Assembly (NCBI GenBank): GCA_947650285.1
Contig: CANTFL010000003.1
Span: 186,001 to 250,000 of the forward strand
Length of the DNA: 64,000 nt
DNA from: Hyaloperonospora brassicae
Taxonomy: Eukaryota > Oomycota > Peronosporomycetes > Peronosporales > Peronosporaceae
Direction: 5' to 3'
Shown: positions 11,861 through 22,100 of the stretch, piece after piece
Numbering within the stretch: position 1 is the stretch's first letter
Layout: each line of letters starts with the position of its first letter
Notes under the pieces: model-generated
Told to the model about the DNA's origin: nothing
The model's input: only the letters and a program-made list of their open reading frames with translations
Database searches by the model: none
Program-made: the position numbers and the translations under genes

Positions 11861-12985
11861 TCCATCTCCAAGGTGCTCGGTACACGTTTGGACACGTCCA
11901 CAGCGGATCATCCGCAGACCGATGGTCAAACGGAGCGCGTTAATCGTGTCATTGGTGACATCTTGCGCAGTGTTTGCGCTGAAACACCTAAGCGTTGGAG
12001 CTCGATGCTCCCTGTCGTTGAGTTTGCGTTGAATAACGCTGTGCATGCCTCCACCGGCTACACCCCGTTCTACGTGAACGGTCTCACACACCCTCGCGTC
12101 CCGTTAACGCTACCACTACGTGGTTCAGGGCTTGGTGGGGGAGGAGATGCCGATCGGCTTGCTGATATCAGCCCTGCTACTGTTCAAAAACAGGTAAGCG
12201 AGTTTCTCGCAACGCGATTGAATGTCTTACGACATGTGCGTGACGCACTGGCTGATAGCCAAGATAAGCAGAAGGAACAAGCAGATGCCAAAGGCAGAGG
12301 TTGTATTGAACGTTATAAGGTCGGAGACCAAGTTCTACTCAATGCTAAAAACCTACCTACAAATGTAGTATCCGCCGTCTTCAAGACGAAGTTGCGCCCG
12401 CGCTTCATTGGACCCTTTACGGTCGTCGCAAAGAAGGAACTTGCGTATACGCTCAACCTTCCGCGCAAACTGCGCACACACCCCGTGTTCTACGTTGGCA
12501 TGCTTAAGCCGTATCGGGATCCGTCCCACGTGAACTTGGAGGCACTTGCGCCGGGTAGGTTGGCTTTGCCATCGGTTGCTGAATCCGTATCAGGAGGTCA
12601 AGCTGAGCCTCCATCCGGGCTTGGCCCAACTCCAACGCCCGAACACGGGCTCGCATTGCGTCGAACGCACTCTGGGTCTGACCCAACGTCTCACGGAGAC
12701 CACTCAGCTCGAGAAGCACCTTCTCGTGCTCCTCCTTCGGTATACCGACCACCTCCGACGCTGCTCGATGAGCAAGGGAACCGCCAGTTCCATGTGGAAC
12801 GACTCCTAAAACGACTTCGTCGTCAGGGTCAATACCAGTATCTGGTAAAGTGGCGAGGGTACCCGGAGTCGGAGAACTCGTGGGAATTTGAGGTACCCCT
12901 TCGGCAGGATTGCCCATACGCCGTTGATGTTTTTGAACATCGTGGCAGGGGTCATCCTTCTACCGATATCGCTTCCCACCAATAG
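11837..12985 (+). CDS. gypsy-1 integrase C-terminal part with chromodomain
   Basis: This continues integrase after the frameshift. SKVLGTRLDTSTADHPQTDG and GQTERVNRV contain the third catalytic acidic residue. FALNNAVHASTGYTPFYVNG and the GPF-type block (RFIGPFTVVAKKE) follow. The extreme C-terminus (about residues 310-370) is a chromodomain, with FHVERLLKRLRRQ, YLVKWRGYPESENSWE and aromatic-cage residues. Chromodomains on integrases of this clade guide insertion toward chromatin carrying particular histone marks. Bases 12504-12985 also encode, on the other strand, the end of the antisense frame. Confidence 0.88.
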   Translation: MLLKEFLKSISKVLGTRLDTSTADHPQTDGQTERVNRVIGDILRSVCAETPKRWSSMLPVVEFALNNAVHASTGYTPFYVNGLTHPRVPLTLPLRGSGLGGGGDADRLADISPATVQKQVSEFLATRLNVLRHVRDALADSQDKQKEQADAKGRGCIERYKVGDQVLLNAKNLPTNVVSAVFKTKLRPRFIGPFTVVAKKELAYTLNLPRKLRTHPVFYVGMLKPYRDPSHVNLEALAPGRLALPSVAESVSGGQAEPPSGLGPTPTPEHGLALRRTHSGSDPTSHGDHSAREAPSRAPPSVYRPPPTLLDEQGNRQFHVERLLKRLRRQGQYQYLVKWRGYPESENSWEFEVPLRQDCPYAVDVFEHRGRGHPSTDIASHQ

Positions 12986-13805
12986 TGGTGGAAGCAGGTG
13001 GGTAGTTTAGTTCCGCTTGACCAACTCCCACTTCAATCGGCACAGCCGGAGCATAGCGGGTGCGAAATCGCAATTGGCCTGTGGCCTTAAGCTTGGCATA
13101 GTCATACCGAAGCTTTCTTTCGAGACGAATATCTGCCACATTGGCACTTGCTCTGAGAGCTAACATGCTGCTGAGGTGACGTTTCCGGTGCACCCAGCGC
13201 ACAAAAGTGTTGTCCTCCTCCTCCGGAGATTCGCCTGCGAATAAGAGGATGGGTATACCCCTCATCGGTGGCACCGGTGCACCCCGTGCTTGCGTGTCAA
13301 GTCGCAACTTGTATTGACTTAGAGTCGTCAAGTGGGGTCGCAGGTACCTCTCACGAAGTGCCTGTCGGCTCGCCACTTCATCAGAAGATGTCGGCTTAGC
13401 GCCAATGGCTCACGTTGCCAGGGAACGACCTGTCGTTTGGCGTATACGCTCTTCCACATTGAGTGGCGTGAACTGATAGCCACGACGACCCTCAAGGTCT
13501 GCAGCAAGCTGCATACGGCGCTGAGCGCTCTCCTCTTGTTGGATTACCAACTCTTGTTGCTCATCGAGCGGGTTGGTTATGATGTTTTCACCTGCATCTG
13601 TTGCATGATGCTGGGTTTCTAACGCGGTGGTCTCACTACGCTCGGCAAATGGGTTTAGTGCAGTATGAGGCGATGCCTCTTGCACTGGTGAGCTAAACAT
13701 TGTCCGTTCTTCACCACGGACATCGGTATCACTACCATAGTCCTCCTCCACATTAATGCCGAGGTAAGAAGAGAGAGTCGGGGACTCGTAAGGTGGCGAT
13801 GCCAT
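12504..13805 (-). pseudogene. Long antisense ORF of gypsy-1, convergent with pol
   Basis: On the minus strand a single frame runs from an ATG at 13805 (MASPPYESPTLSSYLGINVE) to 12504, 434 codons. It is broken only by a TGA near 13407 and a TAG near 12960. The predicted product has an acidic Ser/Glu-rich N-terminus, a basic middle (VRWVHRKRHLSSMLALRA) and a C-terminal coiled-coil-like segment (VLLELSGLRETLGQTQSAF, then ALELGQARMEAQLDLL). Its 3' third overlaps the chromodomain-coding region of pol. The start lies about 110 bp from the 3' LTR, which could supply an antisense promoter (inference). gypsy-2 has an equivalent. I recognise no family. Antisense ORFs at this position are known in some plant LTR elements such as Grande. 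Confidence 0.55.
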
Positions 13806-13900
13806 GGTGTTTCGTGTTTTGCAAATCGTGAGGTTCGAGCGCACACACACCGTCCTCTTCGAGGAAAAGTTCGATTGACGTTTTGTAGTAACGTCAGTCT

Positions 13901-13912
13901 GGTGGGGGAGGG
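13901..13912 (+). promoter_or_regulatory. gypsy-1 polypurine tract
   Basis: GGTGGGGGAGGG abuts the TGT start of the 3' LTR. This is the position and composition expected of the plus-strand primer. Confidence 0.8.
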
Positions 13913-14386
13913 TGTAACGGGGTTACACGTCGGCTGGTAGCCGACGATAGGTGTGGTGAACACACGAGAGGGGGGGTACCCTATAAGGTACTATTAGAAC
14001 ACAGTGAGCGTATCAATTGTTGAAGACTGGTGTCTGTCATCAATTGATTGCAAGATCTTTTAAGAGGTTATTTAGGGCAGGTTAAATACGTTGTTCTAAG
14101 GTGTTCTTTTAGGTTAAATGAAGAAATAAAATTCAGTTCCCATTTTGATCAACATAAGACACGTGCCTTACGAGGCGTCTTGATCGGAAGAGCTAGCAAC
14201 GCCTGTAAAGGTAGCTACTCTTGAGCACTCTGTGCTGTGATTCATTTGAATCGTTTGGTCCCCCTGGAACAGGGACCGTAAGCTCTCTGAGCTTGTTGAC
14301 TCTCTGAGTCGGGTTCGTAGAACCAAAGTTGCTCGTAAGAGCGTTAAGTCTTCCTCTGACTTAAGGAGCTGTGTAGCTCCGCTACA
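13913..14386 (+). repeat. gypsy-1 3' LTR
   Basis: This is the direct repeat of 6685-7155, 3 bp longer through two G-run indels and with about four substitutions. It is followed by the TCCTG duplication. Confidence 0.93.
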
Positions 14387-15117
14387 TCCTGAGTCTCTCG
14401 TGGCCCAATAAAGATCAGTTGTTGCTAAGATAAATTCCTCGAGTATATGATCCATCCACCCTTTGAAGGTATATTAAAGTCCTGCCATCACGATCTCCAT
14501 ATGTGCAGTTAAAATTTCTCGCTCCCATAAAGAATTTACTTGGACTTCTAGGCTTTGTAACCAGGTAAACGCGCAACCCAATAATACTGTCTTGCGTTGT
14601 TTTGCAAGTGTTTTGCAAGTGTTTTGCAAGTAAAGTTCGAGTAGTCCTCTCGGTTCTCCAAAAGGAAGTTCATGATCTCCTTCCGTGTCATTTAATAAAG
14701 CTCCATGATCGATTCCTTCACATGCTTCGTAGGCATGTTGGCCTTCATTTCGCCTTTATCGAGTAGCGCTCGGATAAGTCAAGAATCTTAGTACTCAACC
14801 AAACGAAACACTAAGTTATGATTTATGAACATGATAGTAATTACTAGCACGCTTAGCCGGTTTAAGTTGTTTAAATACAGGATGGACGATGACAGATGGC
14901 TGTTATCGTGGTCATGTTTGCGCCTTTTGGCGGTCGCTGTCTCCTTTTTTGGTGAGCCAACGTTCTGCATCTTTTGGAGGTGCTTCACGGCCATGGTTGT
15001 TTTTCCAGCATAGAGCTTGAACAGGTTACTCTTCGGCGTCCGACACCCCTCGTCGGCGAAACAAGCCCACTCGCGTACTCCTCTACGTTTTCGATTAACT
15101 TGACAAGAAACTCCCAT
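14387..15117 (-). pseudogene. hAT transposase, N-terminal part with BED-type finger
   Basis: Read on the minus strand from 15117. The N-terminus has REWACFADEGCRTPKSNLFK followed by LYAGKTTMAVKHLQKMQ. This is the layout of a BED finger, a DNA-binding domain typical of hAT transposases; the canonical zinc ligands are partly altered. Further blocks are NHNLVFRLVEY, KEIMNFLLENREDYSNFTC and MDHILEEFILATTDLYWATR. The frame is then interrupted by the gypsy-1 insertion and resumes at 6684. Stops occur near 14788 and elsewhere. Confidence 0.65.
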
Positions 15118-15730
15118 TTTAATATATACGAAGTCTTCCTTGGTCGTGGAGGCAGCAACTCAAAGGATTTAAGGTCCTAAATCTTTTTAATTGCTTGACA
15201 GATCGCAGAAGATATTTCTATCATGACTATAGGCGGTGCCGTCTGATTTATTTTGGAAGTCCTTGTGTGCAGCCTTGCGTTGGAAAATGACGTGACATGT
15301 GTGGTGATTACTAGCGTAGGCTTGATTTTTTCTTGACCCCTACTGCGGTCACCAGTTTGTCGTCTGCACGTCGAGAGGGTCGAAAGCTCTTCACACGCGG
15401 ATGTAGACCGTATTTCGTGCCTAAAATATCTTCGCGATTGAGCTCGATATACATGAGTGTGGCTGTGGATAATCGTGCAATATTTATCCAATCTAATGCG
15501 TAGGATACGAACTTGCCAGATCCGATTAAATACGAAATGCGCGAAATTATTTAAAGGTAGAGAAGCTCTCAGAAAAGCTCGTTATTTTCGCACTTATGCG
15601 ATTAGAACTGGAAAATGAGGTTTTTAGTGCCCTTGTTTTTCCTGGAAGCGTTTTCACCGATTTTTATGTCACCCTACCCTTATGTTCGTCCAAGATTTGC
15701 ATAGGAATGTAACAACTGGCGGGGTCGATG

Positions 15731-17720
15731 ATATTTGCCTGCAACATGCCTTCTTACTTCTGGAGATACGCCGTGTAGTACGAGACGTACATCCTGAATA
15801 AGAGTCTGACGAGTGCGAAAGAGAAGATCGCATCGCCGTCCGAGGTGCTCACCTAGGTGAAGTCAGTCTTGCGGGACATTTTCGTGTTCGGATCGACGTG
15901 CAACGGGGCTCTGGAAAAGACGCGATGGCGCAGCGGTCTACTGAAGGGCAGATCGTCGGGCGCAACAATGAGAAAAAGTATTACCGGTTTACCTTCCGAA
16001 ATTAGAAGTCGTCATTACGACGCAGCACGTCAAAACATCGCGACGATCTCTGCGGAAAAAGATACTGCTGCGCGGCGTCAGCGATCCAGTCGCATGCGGC
16101 GATAGATATATCAGGGCGAGCACGTGTGTATCTGTACAATCTTAGCAAGAATCTGAGGCAACGTCAGTGGCAGATGAGAACAGCAGCGTGACCGCACGGT
16201 CGAATGCAACGAAGAAGCTGTGGAAACGGCAGCCTCACGCGACGTGGAGGGCCGCGAACCGCCCAGGTGGAACAGCGCAGATGGAGGAGCCATCAGCGAT
16301 TACGGAAGTGGTCAACATCGCAAAGGAGAAGGATCCGAGCAACCTCACTAATGCGATGCGAATCTCGAAGCGCGCCTTGTGAGAAGTCGCGAGGCGAGAA
16401 GAGTTCAGAGCTCTCCAGGACAACGACATATGGCGTGCGGCAAAGAGAGGCGCTGGATCGAAGCCGCTACATTCAAAGTACATCGATAAGACCAAGCCTT
16501 GCGATGAAGCTGAGCTGGAGCGACACAAAGTGCGCCGCGTTGAGTGCAGCAACGAACGGGTGCTGAAGATAGACTACAGCCTTACTTTTTCAGCGGTAAT
16601 AAACATCAGCACAGAAAAAGGCGTGATGGTGGTGCGGTAAACTCGGGCGTCCCAGTCAAATACGGCGACATTTTGAACGCCTACGTAAATGTGAACAAGG
16701 AGCCGTACCTCGACACTTTCTTGTCGGCGCCGTGCGGGATAGACATACCAAGCGACACAATGCTTGAGATAGGTGCCGCGAACTCAAGCGTGGTAATCTT
16801 TGTTCTTCACAAGAGCCTGTTTGACTTCAATCAAGATAGACGCCTCTCAAGCCAGATACTCCATGCGTGTATCATGGGCGCAGGGTTCGTGCGGTGCGTT
16901 ATCGACGTGTGCTTGTATTTTCGTCGCGAAGACGACGAGATCGTTACCGTCGGCGTTTACGTCGACGAGTTGCTGGCGAGAGGGACAAACACTGCCGTAC
17001 TGGAAAATTTATTCGAGGGGTTAAAGATCTTGTATTTCAAAGACCTGGGCCGCGTGCACAAGCTCCTTGGCATGCATGTTGAGCTCGCCGAAGACGATGG
17101 ATGACGCGTCATCAAGAAAAACCAATTGGAGATCTGTTACGCGCACACGGCACGACGAACGCCAACGCGACAAAGATGCCGATCAGAGAAGAGTGTTACG
17201 AAGCGATCGACGACGACGTCATACTACTAAAGACGACGAGTTCAAGCGGATCTATGACTGTCAATGCGTCCCACACGCTTGTGGGGAGTCTGCTCTGGAT
17301 CGCGAGGTGTACCTAGCATGATGCTGCGTTTGCCGTACACAAGGTGACCAGGCATTCGCATGCGACATGCATGCATGTCTAAAAGCTGTCCAAGAAGGTC
17401 GCACGGCACCTCAAAAGCAAAGAAGTACTAAAAGTCAAATTGCCCTGGTGCGAACGAGTCGCGACGCGCTGGAGATGGCGGAATACAAGGACGTCGACTT
17501 CGTGGCCGACATGGCCGACCGCAAGTATATTGAGGAAGAGTCGTACTCCTCAACGGTATGAGGGTGTTTTGGTCCGCTGGAAAGCAGGGAGGTGCGTCGC
17601 TATTGACCATGGGGGCCGAATTCTTTGCTGCGAGAGAAGTCGCGCGTGAGATCATCGTCATACGGCTGATGCTGATGGAAATCGGTATGGCTCCGTTTTT
17701 TTAAGCTTATACACGTGGAT
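15731..17720 (+). pseudogene. copia-1 integrase end, reverse transcriptase and RNase H remnant
   Basis: Copia coding resumes with FACNMPSYFWRYA. It passes through an integrase C-terminal piece (LPKLEVVITQHVKT) to the RT start (EEFRALQDNDIWRAAKR). The longest open piece is 16544-17104. It contains YGDILNAYVNVNKEPYLDTF, an RT block (FDFNQDRRLSSQILHACIMG) and the catalytic motif as GVYVDELLARG, where active Ty1/copia RTs have YVDDL. A decayed RNase H continues to about 17700. Many stops and frameshifts are present. The polypurine-like GAGGAGGA just before 18244 marks the end of the internal region. Confidence 0.72.
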
Positions 17721-18243
17721 AAACAGGCTTCCACCAGACATATTGATGAAGAAAGATCAAAAAGAGAAGACAAGCACATCTACGTGTAGCACAAGTTTGT
17801 CAAGTACTACGCGCGCCGCGGCATCGTTCGAGCACAGCACGCCCGCTCGAAGATAATACTCGCAGTATTAATGACAAAAGCCATGGACGCTATCAAGTTC
17901 GAAATATTGACGGCTTGACGAGTCTGGCGCAGCAACTGCCGCAGCTGGAGGAGCGCGGTGAGCTAGTGACGGAAACGGTAGATCGCGGTGGTGAAGAGGA
18001 AGCTACAGTGATGGCGTGGCCCAGTGAAGAATCACGAGAGACATCGATGGCATAGTGAAAAGCGCTCGTGATGGGAATGGCGCAGTTAGATGACAACGAG
18101 AGAGAAGACGACGACGGCGCAGCTTAATGACGAAGAGCGTACGACGGAAAAATCGCAGCTCGAAGGACGCCGCACGAGCGACGCTGGTGATGCGGTGCAA
18201 CGCGCGGCAGGTAGGAGTGGTGTCTAAAACTCACGAGGAGGAT

Positions 18244-18481
18244 TGTAAGAAATACAAATGTTGCCATGTGGCATTTCTATGCGCGTGAAAAGGCGCGCCG
18301 ATTCGTGTGCAAAAGTTACCGATTTCATGTGTAAAGAAAGATAGAAAAGATATGTTTGAGTGGCTAGCAGAATAGCTGGAAAGTGAGTGACAGCTGGAGA
18401 TAGCAGATACTTAGTGTATCAGCAGCAGCAGAAGAGGAATGTCAAAACAGAATCCATTTAACCTTCCAACAGTCAAGAGCA
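18244..18481 (+). repeat. 3' LTR of copia-1
   Basis: It matches 217-459, including the same TGT start, the shared GTGAAAAGGCGCGCCGATTC core and the AATCCATTTAACCTTCC end. A purine tract (GAGGAGGA, about 18235-18242) precedes it. The divergence between the two LTRs shows that copia-1 is much older than gypsy-1. Confidence 0.8.
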
Positions 18482-18613
18482 ATTAATTTGAACAGTTATC
18501 GGTTTGCAGACTTACCTTCTTCTGCACGTACAGGGTGCGTGAGGCTTCGAGGCATCTACCGAAATGATGTCAGTATAGATAGATTGAAATGTGTTATTAC
18601 ACGAGAAGGGTAC

Positions 18614-19144
18614 TCTAGTGAAGCTACACCGCACCTTAAGTCAGAGGAAGACTTAACGCTCGATGAACAACTTTGATTCTACGAACCCGACTCAAAGAGT
18701 CAACAGCTCCGAGAGCTAAGGTTTGGTTCAAAGAACCCTACTCAAAGAGTCAACAAGCTCAGAGAGCTTACGGTCCCTGTTCCAGGGAGACCAAACAATT
18801 CAAAGAACCAAACGCACAGAGAGAAAAAGGAGTAGCTGCCTTAACAAGGCGTTGCTACCTACTTAACGATCGCAAGACGCCTCAGAGAGGCACGTGTCTT
18901 TTACATCAAAATGGGAACTGAATTTATTCATTCTTTTAATCTAAAAGGACACCGCAGAACAAAGTATTTAACCTACTCTCTAATGTCTTAAATAAACCTC
19001 CCAAAAGATCTCGTAATTAATGGTTGACAGACATCAGTCTTCAACAATTGATACTTGTGTTCGAATATTACTTAAAAGGGGATCCCATCCCTTGTGTGTA
19101 CCACACCTATTGTCGACTACCAGTCGACGTGTAACTCCGTTACA
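18614..19144 (-). repeat. Reversed solo LTR of the gypsy-1 family
   Basis: The reverse complement resembles the gypsy-1 LTR from its TGTAACGG start (at 19144) to its ACA-type end (at 18614). It is flanked by a perfect 5-bp duplication, GGTAC, at 18609-18613 and 19145-19149. It is about 55 bp longer than the gypsy-1 LTR. The cause is a tandem duplication at about 18670-18770 of a block carrying ACTCAAAGAGTCAACA and the AGCTC/GAGCT hairpin. No internal sequence is attached, which fits LTR-LTR recombination. Confidence 0.85.
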
Positions 19145-19149
19145 GGTAC

Positions 19150-22100
19150 TCGTATCACATTTACAGTTCTCTTGTTCTGTTTGAGTAAACTGTTTCAGCT
19201 TAGTTGACTTGAATATTGACCGCGCTTAGTTAGTACGTGAACATGTTTAATAGATACTGAGGCATTTATGTAAACCGCTATAATTTATGTGGATTATGAT
19301 GCCACCACCATGAGTATAAATTACCCCGTTATATTTGTAAGCAATTGTGCAACTATATAATGATTGAGGATATATTCACCCATGGACAGGGTAATTGGAC
19401 ATATCTATCACGCCACGCGTGAAGTCATCTCTCATGCAAGCGACCTTGCATCAAGTAATTGTAGCGACTATCTTATTCGATCTTAAGATAGCCGTAAGTG
19501 CCATGTTGTTCGCCATCGATTAGGATGGACATCCAAATCTTGTCCGACAGAAGATAACAAAAAAAACTTGCATGACAGCAAATATTTAAATGGATAGAAC
19601 TGCCGAGGTAACAAAGTCATGAGCAATATTATATAAGGCAACAACAAACGGTGATACTGAATACAGGTTATATGTATGTGCGTCAACGCCAAAGGTTGCC
19701 ATGTCAAGTTCAGAGTATTCTAATAGGACTTCTTGTCGAAGTGGTTGTAGTCTAAACGATTCCATTAAAGATGGGGTGGATTTGAACTTAGGATGTCTAA
19801 ACTGTCTGAATGGGCTAAGTCTAGAACCTGCGGATGGAGCGCAAGATCCATGCGGGTATGGCTTGTTTGTAATGGCGAGATACAGAAACTGCTGACGTTA
19901 TCTTCTACTCTCCACGGCGTCTAAACTTGCCAACTTACAAAGAGCATATTCTGGTCCGTGCTATGCTAAAAAATTGGAATTTCCTTGTGTCACGTGGTCA
20001 TGCTGCCTTAAGCTTCTCGCAATGTAAAATTTACGTGTTGCTATCGATTTAAAATTTTGCATCGAATTACAGTTGACCACTGTATCTATATTCCGCTCAG
20101 CGATATCGGTATAAGATAATCTCGATCCAAGATCTTTCGGTCTGTCTTTTTACCATTTTCTTCGTGTCTCTAACGCTGAATTTCACTTAATGCTTCGAAC
20201 TGGCCACTTAAACGTGAATGTGCTTACCAGATCGATGTTGATGTAGACTGTTCCGTCTGTCTTGGCGGTACAGTACTATGCGTACATCGCTGCGTCTAGT
20301 TCCACAAAATGAAGTCTTGGCTTGCCGATATTCCATCTTAAACAAGCAGTTTAAAATTCGCAATTGAAGCGATACGGGAAGCGGTTATTGCATATTTGAA
20401 TGCAAAAGACCCTGCTCGGAATTGAAGTATGTGTCGCATGTAAATACTACGTCTAATAACTATTAGTCAAGATAACTTATACTAATCAGTCCGCCATATT
20501 GCTCACTTAACTTGCGAAATATTTTGAAGTTAATTTCATATTCGACATGATGTACCTTCGAGCACGTGTTTCAATTTCGTGGTCTGTACTACAAAAAAAT
20601 AATATAGGTCCGAATGATTAAATACTTACATACAAAGATTGATTAAATGTCCAAATATGTTGCCTAATGTCAACTCCACGGCGTCAGTTGAATGCTTTTA
20701 ACACTCACTTGTGCCCAAGAATTATTGGTACTAGCCTTTTATCTTTCGTGATCCCTTCTATCACATTTAAAACCTTCAATCATACTCAGTTGCCTCTCAT
20801 ACACTCCATGTCATCGATCTATGATGTAAAGTTGACGCATTTGGCTATCGATTGCTATATATCACGATCTGTCTCTAAAGTGGACAATGCGCATTTTTGT
20901 TCACCGAATTGGAGCATCTTTATGTTGCGCATGCGGTCCCGATCGTTGTTAGGTTCATCCATTAACTCGTAAACTCTAGATAAGGACTTATTTAATGATT
21001 CAAGGGCTCATGTCGCGACGTATACAAACTTCTTGCTAAAGGTTCCTGAAGAATGAGAAGGTAATTGACGCCAAGAGGTGAATGTCCTCATTTCTAACAA
21101 ATCTTCTTTTGTTCGACTCCTTTCTGGTAATTAAAGAGGAGGAGCTTCAAAATCGTCTATATGCACAGTAATTGTGCGAAAGATTTCTGATGGTTAATGA
21201 TCCAGGGTATAAGGGGCAATCGCGGCAGCAAATCATGGTGAATCCCGTGCGAGGCATGCGCTCGGTTGGCTCTTGTATAGATGTATCAAATCTGGCACAG
21301 AGCCGGTCCCATGTACATTTGTAGCGGTGGATCAATGTGCACGTATCCCAATGGCTTTCGGATCACGAATACCCCATTCCCAGCACATTTGAACACTCCA
21401 CGATCCAGATCTCGAAACCTTTCAGAAGGCCGTCGCATTATGATCAATTCACAAAAAATAATTTTGATAGATAAGGCTGAATGATGCCAAATGCGCCGAT
21501 AACATGTTGCGGCGGCGTCTGATGTACTGAAAGAGCGATTACTGAAGCGTGTTATTGATTGGCTTCTAGCCGTCGGATCTTGGTTGTTGTCGCAGTGTCT
21601 GCATCATTTTTCAACTTTACAAGGTTTATATCGCTTTCTATAGTCCATTCGAGTATTTAATGACCTTAAAAACGCTTGTTCGATATATCTGGCACATAGG
21701 CTGCGCGTCAAAGTCTCGCTGCATCTCTTGTATCGTAGCGTTTTGCGGCAGCTGGTATGCAGCACGAGACTGGAGTGGTAAATGTTCAGCTGCTTGTTCG
21801 CGATGCGATAAACGATAAAAACTTATTGCTCAGTGAGTTGTTGGCATTTAAAATACGGGAATGCCTTCATTATCCGCAGCAGATTGCCGTCGTCGATTCG
21901 TGAGCACTTTCGCGCCGAACTTAAACATACAGTCCCCGATGCTGGATGCATGATACCTTTTTGGACATGGAACGATGGCCTCATGTTTTTCCTTCAAACA
22001 GGTATATTGTTTAACATCTTGGACACACTCCATGGAAACCGACGTGTCCATAAATGGGCGCAAACAATTAAGTGGTATGTTGCGTGCGCTACCAGCATTT

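Larger units (their letters stand above)
6685..14386 (+). mobile_element. Ty3/gypsy chromovirus, nearly complete (gypsy-1)
   Basis: The element has 471-bp and 474-bp LTRs, both TGT...ACA. It is flanked by the identical 5-mer TCCTG at 6680-6684 and 14387-14391, a perfect target duplication. Order: LTR, gag with zinc knuckle, pol (protease, RT, RNase H, integrase, chromodomain), a long convergent antisense frame, polypurine tract, LTR. I count about four substitutions and two small indels between the LTRs (about 1%), so insertion is recent. It is probably not autonomous, because gag has an N-terminal frameshift and the integrase has another. Confidence 0.95.
2878..15725 (-). mobile_element. Decayed hAT-like DNA transposon inserted in copia-1 (itself split by gypsy-1)
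   Basis: The boundaries come from where the copia integrase reading stops (about 2877) and resumes (about 15726-15730). The 8-mers at the two junctions, GAACAATG and GGTCGATG, could be a degraded 8-bp hAT target duplication, but they match at only five positions. I could not resolve terminal inverted repeats. Without the nested gypsy element the insert is about 5.1 kb. Content: a minus-strand transposase in two pieces (15117-14387 and 6684-5350) and a plus-strand remnant of unknown nature (3121-4850). Confidence 0.55.
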
